Shown: positions 8,894-18,094 of the stretch, in pieces
How the letters are laid out: the number at the start of each line of letters is the position of its first letter
How positions within the stretch are numbered: the first letter of the stretch is position 1
Assembly (NCBI RefSeq): GCF_001524445.2
Contig: NZ_CP013418.1
Coordinates: forward strand, 1,178,001 to 1,242,000
Origin: Burkholderia savannae
GTDB lineage: Bacteria > Pseudomonadota > Gammaproteobacteria > Burkholderiales > Burkholderiaceae
Direction of reading: 5' to 3'
DNA length: 64,000 nt
Position numbers and translations under genes: made by a program
Notes under the pieces: generated by a model
The model's database searches: none
Seen by the model: only the letters and a program-made list of their open reading frames with translations
What the model was told of the DNA's origin: nothing

Positions 8894-10447
8894 TCACCGC
8901 CCATCGCCATGCGCGGCGAACGCCGCGCGTCCCGCCGCGACGAGAATCGAATCGTCCTGCGGCGTGTGAATCCGGCTGCACAGCGCGTCGCGATGATGGC
9001 GCTCGAGCGGGTTGTGGCGGCTCAGCCCGTGATTGCCCGATAGCTGCAACGCCAGCTCCGTCACGCGGATCGCGTGGCTCGTCACCGTGAATTTGACAAG
9101 CCCGCTCGCGTCGACGTCGAGCGGCGCGCCGGCATCCGCGCGCGCGGCCGCATCGTCGAGCAGCACGCGGTTCACCTGCAGCAGCGCGTCGATCTCGCCG
9201 ACGATTTCCTGCACGCGCGGCAGCGTCGCGAGCGGCGCGCCGAGGCTCGCGGGCGCGCGCGCCTTCGCGAACCCGACGACCCAGTCGCGCGCCGCCCGCG
9301 CGAGCGCGTCGTACAGGCTGCCGAGCAGCACGATCATCCACGCTTGCTGGTCGGCGTGCGCATCGACGTCGGCCTGGCTCGCGCCCGTCGGCGCCCACGC
9401 GTCGGGCGCGCGCAGATCGACGGCGTGATCGAGCGGAATCCGCACGTCGTCGAACACCACCTCGTGACTGCCCGACGCGCGCAGCCCGAGGTGATTCCAG
9501 CTTTCGATCACGCGGATGCCGTCGCCGCCCGCCTGCCCCCGCGCCGCGTCGCGCGGCACGAGAAACACGCCGACGCGCGGCCGCGCTTCGTCCGTGCGCG
9601 CCCACACCGCGAGCCAGCGCAGCGCCGGGATGCCGGTGCTGTACAGCTTGTGGCCGCTGATGCGCCAGCCGTCGCCGTCGCGGCGCGCGACGCTCGCCGG
9701 GAGCCCGCCGCGCGCGGGCGAGCCGAGCTCGGGCTCGACGCGCAATGCGTTGATCAACGCGCCGTCGGCGACCGCGCTCGCGAACACCGCGCGCCGCGCG
9801 GCCGCCGGCCAGCGGCTGTCCGCGCGGCCGAGCGCGCGGTGCTGCAAATAAGTCATCGTCAGCACGAGCGCGGTCGCGGCGTCCGCGCGGGCGATCGCGC
9901 CGACGATCCGGCGCGCGCGGGCGAGCGTCGCGCCGCCTCCGCCGTACTCGCGCGGCACGGCCTGCGCGATCAGGCCGTGCGCGTGCAGCCATTCGAAATG
10001 CGCGTGCGGGAAGCTGCCGTCAGCGTCGTGCCGCGCCGCGCCCTCCGCGATGCGCGGCGCGAGCTCGGCGAGGCTCGCGTCGAGCCGGGCGTCGTCGCTC
10101 GCGGTGCTCGCGAACTCGGGCGGCACGAGGGCGGGCGAAGTAGTCGGCGGGGTCGATGCTGTTGATGCTGTTGATGCTGTTGATGCTGTCGATGCTGTCG
10201 ATGCCGTCGATGCGATCGGCGCCGCTGATGCGCCCTGCGCAGCCGCCGCGGCTGCACGCTCAACCGGCGCGCGGCCGCCGCGCGCATCGCTCGGACGCGA
10301 CAGGTCCTCGCCCGGCGCGCGATCGGCCAATGCGCATGCGCCGCCGGCCGCCGCGCCGTCGTCGTGCGAGCCCGCTTCGCGCGCGTCGCCGCCTGCGGGC
10401 GCGAAAGGCGATTCGGCAAAGAGAGAAGCCATCTGCGAACGTTCCAT
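8894..10447 (-). CDS. Acyl-CoA dehydrogenase-like flavoenzyme of the SfnB/DszC type (517 aa)
   Basis: Residues from about 125 to the end form an acyl-CoA dehydrogenase fold: LDASLAELAPRIAEGA, GLIAQAVPREYGGGGATLA, the substrate/FAD strand GWRISGHKLYSTGIPAL, and WNHLGLRASGSHEVVF. C-terminal helices carry LSGNHGLSRHNPLERHHRDAL. In sulfur-scavenging operons such proteins are flavin-dependent oxygenases or desulfurisation enzymes rather than beta-oxidation enzymes. The first 120 residues are low-complexity and Ala-rich with an in-frame Ala-Ser-Thr array (residues about 78-98). The ATG at MERSQMASLF was used; the Met five codons later is equally possible, as neither has a strong ribosome site. It is divergent from the SsuD-type gene. 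Confidence 0.82.
   Translation of the reverse strand: MERSQMASLFAESPFAPAGGDAREAGSHDDGAAAGGACALADRAPGEDLSRPSDARGGRAPVERAAAAAAQGASAAPIASTASTASTASTASTASTASTPPTTSPALVPPEFASTASDDARLDASLAELAPRIAEGAARHDADGSFPHAHFEWLHAHGLIAQAVPREYGGGGATLARARRIVGAIARADAATALVLTMTYLQHRALGRADSRWPAAARRAVFASAVADGALINALRVEPELGSPARGGLPASVARRDGDGWRISGHKLYSTGIPALRWLAVWARTDEARPRVGVFLVPRDAARGQAGGDGIRVIESWNHLGLRASGSHEVVFDDVRIPLDHAVDLRAPDAWAPTGASQADVDAHADQQAWMIVLLGSLYDALARAARDWVVGFAKARAPASLGAPLATLPRVQEIVGEIDALLQVNRVLLDDAAARADAGAPLDVDASGLVKFTVTSHAIRVTELALQLSGNHGLSRHNPLERHHRDALCSRIHTPQDDSILVAAGRAAFAAHGDGR
10152..10214 (-). repeat. In-frame 9-bp coding array in the flavoenzyme gene, 7 units
   Basis: The units are GTCGATGCT/GTTGATGCT and close variants. 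On the coding strand they give repeated Ala-Ser-Thr within the disordered N-terminal extension, before the catalytic fold. Copy changes would lengthen or shorten only that tail. Confidence 0.95.
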
Positions 10448-10564
10448 CGTCGTAGTCGATCGCGATGCCGATCGATCGTCAAAAAAACCGTCCGCCCGGC
10501 GCGCGAGCGCACGCGAACGAAACGGATCGCCCACAGCGTAAGCGCGCCGCCCGGCCCGGCAAAC

Positions 10565-10613
10565 CATGCAAATGCGATATGGATTCCGATATTTATTATT
10601 TATCTGTTGCATG
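10565..10613. promoter_or_regulatory. AT-rich inverted repeat in the divergent sulfur promoter
   Basis: CATGCAA (10565-10571) and TTGCATG (10607-10613) are perfect 7-bp inverted arms enclosing an AT-rich stretch with two GATAT copies. This is the most AT-rich DNA between the flavoenzyme and monooxygenase genes, so it probably contains both promoters. A CysB/Cbl/SsuR-like LysR activator is the natural candidate, by analogy with known sulfonate operons. Confidence 0.4.
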
Positions 10614-10729
10614 ATCCTGGCGGTAATCTGCGCTCCGGATTCCCGGCCCGCGTGCGCTTTCACGCCGCGCGCCGGGCCGGCATCGAACCGCCCGGCCGTG
10701 TGCCCGGGCGCCCCGCATCGGAGACACAG

Positions 10730-11815
10730 ATGAGCGTCGAGATCATCGGCATGATCCAGAGCCAGAAGCAATCGGAGATCCATCCGCCGACCGGCAACGC
10801 GGTCGACCGCAACTACGTCCGCGCATTCGCGCAGGCGCACGAGCGCGCCGGCTTCGACCGCATCCTCGTGCCGCACCATTCGACCGGGCCGTCGGCAACG
10901 ATGACGATCTCGTACGCGGCGGCCGTCACCGAGCGGGTTCATTTCATGCTCGCGCACCGCCCCGGCTTCACAGCGCCGACGCTCGCCGCACGGCAGATCG
11001 CGACGCTCGACCAGTTCAGCGGCGGCCGCCTCGCGGTCCACTTCATCTCGGGCGGCTCCGACGACGAGCAGCAGCGCGACGGCGACTTTCTCGGCCACGA
11101 TGCGCGCTACGCCCGCACCGACGAGTATCTCGGCATCCTGCGCCGCATCTGGACGGAGGACGAGCCGTTCGATCACGAGGGCGTCCACTACCGCTTCAGG
11201 CAGGGCTATTCGGAAGTGAAGCCCGCGCAGAAGCCGCACGTGCCCGTGTATTTCGGCGGCGCGTCGGATGCGGCGCTCACGGTCGCCGGCAAGCACGCGG
11301 ACGTCTATGCGCTGTGGGGCGAATCGCTCGACCAGGTGCGCGAGCTGACCGCGCGCGTGCGCGCCGCGGCGGCCGCGCACGGCCGGCACGTGCGCTTCTC
11401 GGTGTCGTTCCGCCCGATCCTCGCCGCAACCGAGGGCGCGGCGTGGGCGCGCGCGCATCGCATCCTCGACGAGACGCGGCGGCTGCGCGAAGCGGCCGGG
11501 CTCGGCGTGGGCAGCCCGCAGCAGAGCGAAGGCGCGCGGCGGCTGCTCGCCGCGGCCGAGCGCGGCGCGCGCGTCGACACGCGGCTGTGGACGGAAATCG
11601 CGAGGCTCACGGGCGCGCGCTCGAATTCGACCGCGCTCGTCGGCACGCCCGAGCAGGTCGCCGACGCACTCGCCGATTACTACGACCTCGGCGTCACGAC
11701 GTTCCTGATCCGCGGCTTCGACCCGCTCGACGACGCGATCGATTACGGCCGCGAGCTGATCCCGCGCGTGCGCGAGCGCGTCGCCGCGCGCGACGCGGCC
11801 CGCAAGGTCGCGTGA
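10730..11815 (+). CDS. FMNH2-dependent alkanesulfonate monooxygenase-like protein (361 aa)
   Basis: This luciferase-like flavoenzyme resembles SsuD, which uses reduced FMN and oxygen to release sulfite from alkanesulfonates. Visible features are the N-terminal strand EIIGMIQSQKQSE, RAGFDRILVPHH, the conserved AHRPGFTAPTLAARQIATLD segment, the flavin-site GGRLAVHFISGG, and YFGGASDAAL. GGAGACAC precedes the ATG. It heads a run of plus-strand genes through the ABC transporter. No flavin reductase (SsuE) gene is nearby, so reduced flavin must come from elsewhere. The exact sulfonate or sulfone substrate is unknown. Confidence 0.88.
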   Translation: MSVEIIGMIQSQKQSEIHPPTGNAVDRNYVRAFAQAHERAGFDRILVPHHSTGPSATMTISYAAAVTERVHFMLAHRPGFTAPTLAARQIATLDQFSGGRLAVHFISGGSDDEQQRDGDFLGHDARYARTDEYLGILRRIWTEDEPFDHEGVHYRFRQGYSEVKPAQKPHVPVYFGGASDAALTVAGKHADVYALWGESLDQVRELTARVRAAAAAHGRHVRFSVSFRPILAATEGAAWARAHRILDETRRLREAAGLGVGSPQQSEGARRLLAAAERGARVDTRLWTEIARLTGARSNSTALVGTPEQVADALADYYDLGVTTFLIRGFDPLDDAIDYGRELIPRVRERVAARDAARKVA

Positions 11816-11997
11816 GCGAGCCGGGCTCGATCGACGTCGCGCCGACTCGACGGCCGCATCGGCCATTCGCGCGCCCGCTCCTCGGCCCATTCGCATCAAT
11901 CGCCGCTCAGCCGATCCGCCGGCCATTGCGGACCATCGCAAACCGCCGCCAGCCGCCATCAGCCACCGCCACTCACGCTAATCAAACCGTCCACGCC

Positions 11998-12840
11998 ATG
12001 TCCGCCGTCCTGTCCGCCGAAACTCGCTCCGCATCCGGCCTCGCGCTCAATCCGCAGCCGCAGCAGAAATTCTGGTTCGATCCGCCCGCGCCGCGCATCG
12101 GCGTCGAAGCGGAGCGCCGGCACCGGCGCGAGCGGCTCGCCGGCGCGTTCCGGCTGTTCGCGCGGCACGGCTTCGATCGCGGCCTCGCCGGCCACATCAC
12201 CGCGCGCGATCCGGAGCTGACCGATCACTTCTGGGTCAACCCGCTCGGCGTGCATTTCTCGCGGATCAAGGTGTCCGATCTGCTGCTCGTCAACGGCCGA
12301 GGCGAGACGGTGATCGGCGACCAGCCGCTCAACAAGGCCGCGTTCGCGATCCACGCCGCGATCCACGACGCGCATCCGCACGTCGTCGCGGCCGCGCACA
12401 CGCATTCGACGTACGGCAAGGCGTGGTCGACGCTCGGCCGCCCGCTCGACCCGCTGACGCAGGACGCGTGCGTGTTCTTCGAGGACCACGCGCTCTTCGA
12501 CGACTTCACCGGCATGGTCGTCGACACGGGCGAAGGCGAGCGGATCGCCCGCGCGCTCGCGAAGCCCGGCGGCGGCGGCACGCACAAGGGCGCGATCCTG
12601 CGCAACCACGGAATCCTGACCGCCGGGCCGAGCGTCGAGGCGGCCGCGTGGTGGTACATCGCGCTCGACGACACCGCGCACACGCAATTGCTCGCCGAGG
12701 CCGCGGGCGCGCCGCGCCCGATCGACGCGGTAACCGCGCGCCATACGCACGGCCAGATCGGCGGCCCCGACGGCGCGCTGCACGCGTTCGAAAGCCTGTA
12801 CGCGGCGCTCGTCGCCGCCGAGCCCGACCTGCTCGACTGA
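11998..12840 (+). CDS. Class II aldolase/adducin-family protein (280 aa)
   Basis: The fold of fuculose-phosphate aldolase is recognisable: GLAGHITARDPELTDHFWVN, the zinc ligands in AAAHTHSTYGKAWS (His-Thr-His) and the third His in ILRNHGILTAG, the latter typical of the family. Members act as aldolases, epimerases or decarboxylases on hydroxylated carbonyl compounds. In this operon the enzyme may process the aldehyde or carbonyl product left after desulfonation; that is inference from position. Start chosen at MSAVLSAETR, 180 bases after the monooxygenase stop. Confidence 0.87.
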   Translation: MSAVLSAETRSASGLALNPQPQQKFWFDPPAPRIGVEAERRHRRERLAGAFRLFARHGFDRGLAGHITARDPELTDHFWVNPLGVHFSRIKVSDLLLVNGRGETVIGDQPLNKAAFAIHAAIHDAHPHVVAAAHTHSTYGKAWSTLGRPLDPLTQDACVFFEDHALFDDFTGMVVDTGEGERIARALAKPGGGGTHKGAILRNHGILTAGPSVEAAAWWYIALDDTAHTQLLAEAAGAPRPIDAVTARHTHGQIGGPDGALHAFESLYAALVAAEPDLLD

Positions 12841-12898
12841 GCGCGACCGACGCGCGGTCGCGCCGCTTCAACCCTCGCCACGCCCGGAGATCTTCGTC

Positions 12899-13972
12899 AT
12901 GACACGTGCCCCCGACGCCCTTTCGCCCGACGCCGCGCCCGCCAGCGACGCGCGCGCGCCGGCATCCACGCCGCCCGCATCGGGCCGCCGCAAGCTGCTG
13001 CGCGCGGCGGGCGCGGCCGCGCTCGCGGCCCCGGCGCTCACGCTCGGCCGCAAGGTCTGGTCCGCGCCGCCGCTCAAGAAGCTCACGTTCGCGTGGAACC
13101 AGAACGCGTTCTGCCTCACGCCGATCGTCGTCGCGAAGGAGCTCGGCTTCTTCGAGAAGAACGGCCTGTCGGTGGACCTGATCAACTACAGCGGCTCGAC
13201 CGACCAGTTGCTCGAATCGATCGCCACCGGCAAGGCCGACGCCGCGGTCGGCATGATCCACCGGTGGCTCAAGCCGCTCGAGGCGGGCTTCGACGTGAAG
13301 ATCATCGGCAGCTCGCACGGCGGCTGCGTGCGCCTCGTCGGCGCGAAGGCGGCGGGCGTCACGTCGCTCGCGGCGCTCAAGGGCAAGACGGTCGGCGTGA
13401 GCGATCTCGCCGCGCCCGGCAAGCACTTCTTCTCGATCCTGCTCGCGAAGCACGGCGTCGATCCGGAGCGCGACGTCGCGTGGCGGCAGTATCCGGCCGA
13501 TCTGCTCGGCGTCGCGGCCGACAAGGGCGAGATCCAGGCGATCGCCGACGGCGACCCGAATCTCTACCTGCTCGAAAAGCGCAGCGCGGGCAAATACGCG
13601 GAGCTCGCGACGAACCTGTCCGGCGAATACGCGCGCAAGGTGTGCTGCGTGATCGGCGCGCGCGGCGCGCTCGTGCGCGACGACCGGCCGGCCGCCGCCG
13701 CGCTCGCGCGCTCGATCGTGCAGGCAACCGACTACACGCACGAGAATCCGGGCGAATCGGCGAAGGTGTTCGCGAAGTATTCGCCGAAGATCGATCCGGA
13801 GGACCTGCGCAAGCTGTACGCGACGCTCACCTACACGCACCATCCGACCAACGTCGATCTGCAAAGCGAGATCGCGTTCTACGCGGACGACTTTCGCCGG
13901 ATCGGCGTGATCAAGAAATCGACCGACCCGCAGCGTTTCGCGCGGCAGGTCTATGCGAACGTGCTGGGGTGA
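12899..13972 (+). CDS. Sulfonate-type ABC transporter substrate-binding protein with Tat signal (357 aa)
   Basis: This is a periplasmic binding protein of the SsuA/NMT1-like family. The leader is unusually long and carries a twin-Arg motif (GRRKLLRAAGAAALAAPALT near residue 30), so export is likely by Tat. The mature part reads LKKLTFAWNQNAFCLTPIVV, AKELGFFEKNGLSVDLI, GKADAAVGMIHRWLKPLE and LKGKTVGVSDLAAPGK, the standard NMT1-type course. It is followed after 4 bases by the permease gene and then the ATPase, forming a complete importer. A Cys pair (VCC) near residue 244 is unusual. The ligand is presumably a sulfonate or a related organosulfur compound. Confidence 0.88.
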   Translation: MTRAPDALSPDAAPASDARAPASTPPASGRRKLLRAAGAAALAAPALTLGRKVWSAPPLKKLTFAWNQNAFCLTPIVVAKELGFFEKNGLSVDLINYSGSTDQLLESIATGKADAAVGMIHRWLKPLEAGFDVKIIGSSHGGCVRLVGAKAAGVTSLAALKGKTVGVSDLAAPGKHFFSILLAKHGVDPERDVAWRQYPADLLGVAADKGEIQAIADGDPNLYLLEKRSAGKYAELATNLSGEYARKVCCVIGARGALVRDDRPAAAALARSIVQATDYTHENPGESAKVFAKYSPKIDPEDLRKLYATLTYTHHPTNVDLQSEIAFYADDFRRIGVIKKSTDPQRFARQVYANVLG

Positions 13973-13976
13973 ACCG

Positions 13977-15206
13977 ATGGCGACGCTACCTCACGCAACG
14001 TCCGCGACGCCGTCGGCCGCCGTCGACGGCGCGCGAACGCGCTCGGCCGGCATCGCGGCCGCCTCCGTTTCCGCTTCCGCCTCCACGTCGTCGCCCGACG
14101 TTACCGCGCAGCGCGCCGCACGCACGCACGCCTTAGGGTGCGGCGCGTGCGCGGCGACGCGCGACGCCGCCGCACGCCGCGCGAACGCCGCCGCGCCGTG
14201 GCTGACCGGGTTCGTCGCGGCCGTCGCCTGGCTCGCGTTCGGCGCGATCGCGCGGCTGTGGCCGAACCGGATCGTCGGCTTCGCCGACTGGGCGTACACC
14301 GACGAGATCGGCGCCGCCGCCTGGGCCGTCGCCGCCGCGCTGGCCGCGCTCGCGGCGCTGAGCGCGTTCGCGCGCGTCGCGCCAGGCCCGCGTGCCGGCG
14401 CGGCCGTCAAAGCCGTCAAAGCCGTCAAGGCGCTCGAGGCCCTCGCGGCGCTGCGGCGCGCGGGCCCGTGGCTCGTCGCGCTGCCGCTCGGCCTCGCCGC
14501 CTGGGAGATCCTGACCGCGAAGACCGCGCTGCTGCCGACGCCGTTCTTCGCGCCGCCGCAGGCGCTGATCGAAGTGGCCGTCGACGACTGGCCGCGCCTC
14601 GCCGGCAGCGCCGGCAACACGCTGAAGCTGCTCGGCATCGGCTTCCTGTACGGCGCGATCGTCGGCTTTCTCGTCGGCGTGTCGATCGGCTGGTCGCGGC
14701 GCATCGGCTACTGGGTGCATCCGGTGCTGCGCGTGCTCGGCCCCGTGCCCGCCACCGCGCTGCTGCCGCTCACGTTCTACTTCTTCCCGTCGAGCTATTC
14801 GGCGGCCGCGTTCCTGATCGCGCTCGCGACGGGCTTTCCGGTCGCGGTGCTCACGTGGTCCGGCGTCGCGGGCGTGAACAACGCGTATTACGACGTCGCG
14901 CGCACGCTCGGCGCGAACGCGCGCTTCCTCGTGCTGCGCGTCGCGATTCCGGCCGCGCTGCCGCAGGTGTTCGTCGGCCTGTTCATGGGTTTGAGCGCGT
15001 CGTTCACGGTGCTCGTCACGGCCGAGATGATGGGCGTCAAATCGGGTCTCGGCTGGTATCTGAGCTGGGCGCAGGGCTGGGCGTCGTACGTCAACATGTA
15101 CGCGGCGCTCATCGTGATGGCGCTGCTGTTCTCCGGACTCATCACGCTGCTGTTCGCGGTGCGCGACCGGGCGCTCGCGTGGCAGAAAGGAACCGTCAAA
15201 TGGTGA
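13977..15206 (+). CDS. ABC transporter permease, sulfonate/taurine type (409 aa)
   Basis: This inner-membrane channel subunit is of the SsuC/TauC family. The C-terminal 250 residues hold the transmembrane helices and the cytoplasmic EAA-type loop (YDVARTLGANARFLVLRVAI, PAALPQVFVGLFMG). The N-terminal 130 residues are an extra region with a low-complexity start and additional hydrophobic helices, making the protein longer than a typical SsuC (about 260 aa). A short 9-bp array encodes KAV repeats before the core. The start is 4 bases after the binding-protein stop. The last codons overlap the ATPase start in ATGGTGA. Confidence 0.9.
   Translation: MATLPHATSATPSAAVDGARTRSAGIAAASVSASASTSSPDVTAQRAARTHALGCGACAATRDAAARRANAAAPWLTGFVAAVAWLAFGAIARLWPNRIVGFADWAYTDEIGAAAWAVAAALAALAALSAFARVAPGPRAGAAVKAVKAVKALEALAALRRAGPWLVALPLGLAAWEILTAKTALLPTPFFAPPQALIEVAVDDWPRLAGSAGNTLKLLGIGFLYGAIVGFLVGVSIGWSRRIGYWVHPVLRVLGPVPATALLPLTFYFFPSSYSAAAFLIALATGFPVAVLTWSGVAGVNNAYYDVARTLGANARFLVLRVAIPAALPQVFVGLFMGLSASFTVLVTAEMMGVKSGLGWYLSWAQGWASYVNMYAALIVMALLFSGLITLLFAVRDRALAWQKGTVKW
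14403..14438 (+). repeat. Short in-frame 9-bp coding array in the permease gene
   Basis: Two copies of GCCGTCAAA, one GCCGTCAAG and a degenerate GCGCTCGAG encode AVK-AVK-AVK-ALE in the cytoplasmic stretch ahead of the permease core. It is short and may be fixed rather than variable. Confidence 0.8.
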
Positions 15207-16060
15207 GCGAAACGATGGCGACGCGGGCGGCCGATGCCCGCGCCGGCGCACGCGCGGCCCCGTCGAACACGGCCGCGACGTCCGCCGGGCCGAGCGCCGC
15301 GCCGGCCGGCGCGCGCATCGACGTGCGAAGCGTCAGCCACTGGTTCGACACGGTGGGCGGGCCGCTCCAGGTGCTCGACGACGTGACGCTGTCGGTCGCG
15401 CCCGGCGAGTTCGTCGCGCTGCTCGGGCCGAGCGGCTGCGGGAAATCGACGCTGCTGCGGCTCGTGGCGGGGCTCGATGCGGCGACGCACGGCGCGCTGT
15501 TGCAGAACGGCGCGCCGATCAGGCGGCCCGACCCGTCGCGCATCGTCGTGTTCCAGGACCCGACGCTGTATCCGTGGCGGCGCGTGCGCGCGAACGTCGC
15601 GCTCGGGCTGCAGGCGCGCGGCGTGCTGAAGCGCGAGCGCGGCCGCGTCGACGAAGCGCTCGCGCGCGTCGGCCTGACCGAGTTCGCCGATGCGTTCCCG
15701 CATCAGCTCTCGGGCGGGATGGCGCAGCGCGTCGCGCTCGCGCGGGCGCTCGTCAACGATCCGCAGTTGCTCGTGCTCGACGAGCCGCTCGGCAAGCTCG
15801 ATTCGCTGACGCGGCTCGCGATGCAGGCCGAGCTCGCCGCGCTGTGGCGGCGCACGCGCTTCTCCGCGCTGCTCGTCACGCACGATGTCGAGGAGGCGCT
15901 CTTTCTCGCGCAGCGCGTGATCGTGTTCGGGCCGCGACCCGCGCGCATCGTCGCGGAGCTGCGCGTCGATCTGCCCTACCCGCGCCATCGCGGCGATCCG
16001 CATCTCGCCGAGCTGCGGCGCGACGCGCTGTCGCATCTCGGGCTCGACGCGAGCTGGTGA
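15200..16060 (+). CDS. ABC transporter ATPase, sulfonate/taurine type (286 aa)
   Basis: This cytoplasmic ATPase powers the importer encoded just upstream. All motifs are present: Walker A GPSGCGKST, Q-loop VVFQDPTLYPW, signature LSGGMAQRVALARAL, Walker B LLVLDEPLGKLDSL and the switch His in LLVTHDVEEAL, all in the SsuB/TauB style. A 38-residue Ala-rich leader precedes the domain. Its ATG overlaps the permease stop, so the two are translationally coupled. Confidence 0.95.
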   Translation: MVSETMATRAADARAGARAAPSNTAATSAGPSAAPAGARIDVRSVSHWFDTVGGPLQVLDDVTLSVAPGEFVALLGPSGCGKSTLLRLVAGLDAATHGALLQNGAPIRRPDPSRIVVFQDPTLYPWRRVRANVALGLQARGVLKRERGRVDEALARVGLTEFADAFPHQLSGGMAQRVALARALVNDPQLLVLDEPLGKLDSLTRLAMQAELAALWRRTRFSALLVTHDVEEALFLAQRVIVFGPRPARIVAELRVDLPYPRHRGDPHLAELRRDALSHLGLDASW

Positions 16061-16175
16061 GCGGTGGCGGCGCGGCGAATGACGGCCGGAAGGCGCGGCG
16101 TTGACGGCGCGCGATCCGTTTGCGCGGAACGCGCGCCCGACGTCGTGCGCATGCGGCTTGCAGGCGATGCGCGGT

Positions 16176-16223
16176 GGGATGTCGGGTGGGATGTCGAACG
16201 GGATGTCGCGTGTGATGTGATTC
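16176..16223 (+). repeat. 12-bp direct repeats upstream of the cytochrome gene
   Basis: Four adjacent 12-mers (GGGATGTCGGGT, GGGATGTCGAAC, GGGATGTCGCGT, GTGATGTGATTC) fill the space between ATPase and cytochrome genes. A small frame (GTG 16064 to stop 16264) runs through them and overlaps the cytochrome start by ATGA, but it has no recognisable sequence and I do not call it a gene. Confidence 0.6.
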
Positions 16224-16260
16224 GCACGCGGCGCGGCGCACCGCGCTCGTCGGTGAAGCG

Positions 16261-17463
16261 ATGAGCCCGCCGCCCGCCGAGCTCTGGCTGAACGCGCTGC
16301 TGAGCGCGCTGCACGCGGCCCAGCTCGCGCTGCTGCATGCGGCGCATGCGCTCGGGCTCGCGGGCGACAGTCACGGCCAGCCCGCATGGCCGTGGGCGCG
16401 GCGGATCGCCGCCGAGACGCTGCGGCTCGATCTCGGCGCCGCCCGCGCGCTTGCCGCGGCGCTCGCGATGACCGCGATCGCGTTGCCGATCGCGGCCGCC
16501 GCGCTCATGCGGCGCCGACGGCGCATCGCACTGTTGGCGATCGCCGCGCTACTCGCCGCGTGCGCGCCGTGGCCCGCGCCGTCGCTATGGCTCGCCGACG
16601 CCGTGCCGACCAGCTTCCACGCGAGCCCCGAGCCGTTCTCCGTCGCATCGGCCGTGCGCGGCGCGCGCGTCTACGCCGCGCACTGCGCGAGCTGCCACGG
16701 CGGTGACGGCCGCGGCGACGGCCCGCTCGCGCACACGCTCGAGCGCTGGCCGCCGACCGTCGTCGGACCGCTGCTCGGCCGCCGCCTCGACGGTGAACTA
16801 TTCTGGCGCGTGCTCGCCGGCATGCGCGACGCGCACGGCGCGCGGACGATGCCGGGCTTCGCGGGCCGCCTGTCGGACGACGACGTCTGGGCCGCGCTCG
16901 ACTACCTGCGCGTGCTCGCCGCGCGCGGCGGCGCGCATGGCGGCGACGGCTGGCCACTGCCGGTGCGACTGCCCGCGCTCGACGTGCGCTGCGCCGGCGG
17001 CCCGCCGCAACCGCTCGCGCACTGGCGCGGCGGACAGCGCGTGCGCGTCGTCGTGCTCGGCGAGCGGGACACGCCGCCTGTCGAAGACGCGCGCTGGCAG
17101 ACGCTGCTCGTCACGCGCGACGGCGGTTCGCCCGCGGCGCCGGGCGCGGCCGGTCGCGCGGCCTGCGTCGCGGCGACGCCCGGCGCATGGGATACGTTCG
17201 CCGCGCTCACGGGCGTCGCGCCGCGAGCGTTCGCCGGCGCGCAACTGCTCGCCGACCGCGACGGCTGGCTTCGCGCGGCGGCCAAGCCCGGCGCGCCCGG
17301 CTGGCGGGACGCCGATCTGCTGTGCGCGTCGCCTCGTCCGTCGCGCCGCCCGCAGCCTCCGCCGACACCGACACCGGCGCGCGGCGGCGACGCGCTGACC
17401 GCGCTGCTGTTGCGCATCGATGCGGAGCCGGTGCGCGACGTGCAGGGCGGCTTCGTTCATTGA
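16261..17463 (+). CDS. Membrane-anchored c-type cytochrome domain protein (400 aa)
   Basis: The N-terminal part has hydrophobic segments at about residues 60-82 and 88-105. A monohaem cytochrome c domain follows with haem motif CASCH (Cys142, Cys145, His146), context VYAAHCASCHGGDGRGDGPL, and a likely Met ligand in ARTMPGFAGRLSDDDVWAAL. The last 170 residues have no recognised domain. The haem would sit on the periplasmic side. Lying 200 bases behind the sulfonate transporter genes, it may take electrons from a periplasmic oxidation such as sulfite oxidation; this is inference, as no sulfite dehydrogenase gene is seen here. Confidence 0.8.
   Translation: MSPPPAELWLNALLSALHAAQLALLHAAHALGLAGDSHGQPAWPWARRIAAETLRLDLGAARALAAALAMTAIALPIAAAALMRRRRRIALLAIAALLAACAPWPAPSLWLADAVPTSFHASPEPFSVASAVRGARVYAAHCASCHGGDGRGDGPLAHTLERWPPTVVGPLLGRRLDGELFWRVLAGMRDAHGARTMPGFAGRLSDDDVWAALDYLRVLAARGGAHGGDGWPLPVRLPALDVRCAGGPPQPLAHWRGGQRVRVVVLGERDTPPVEDARWQTLLVTRDGGSPAAPGAAGRAACVAATPGAWDTFAALTGVAPRAFAGAQLLADRDGWLRAAAKPGAPGWRDADLLCASPRPSRRPQPPPTPTPARGGDALTALLLRIDAEPVRDVQGGFVH

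Positions 17464-18094
<631 letters not shown>

Noticed and set aside
8894..11959. A 1021-residue minus-strand frame covering the flavoenzyme and extending over the monooxygenase gene
   Set aside because: Only the part from about 10447 has protein-like sequence; the rest is antisense to the SsuD-type gene. The shorter gene was annotated.
16064..16264. A 66-residue gene between the ABC ATPase and cytochrome genes
   Set aside because: It overlaps the cytochrome start by ATGA, which is suggestive, but the sequence is Arg-rich, includes the 12-bp repeats and has no ribosome site.
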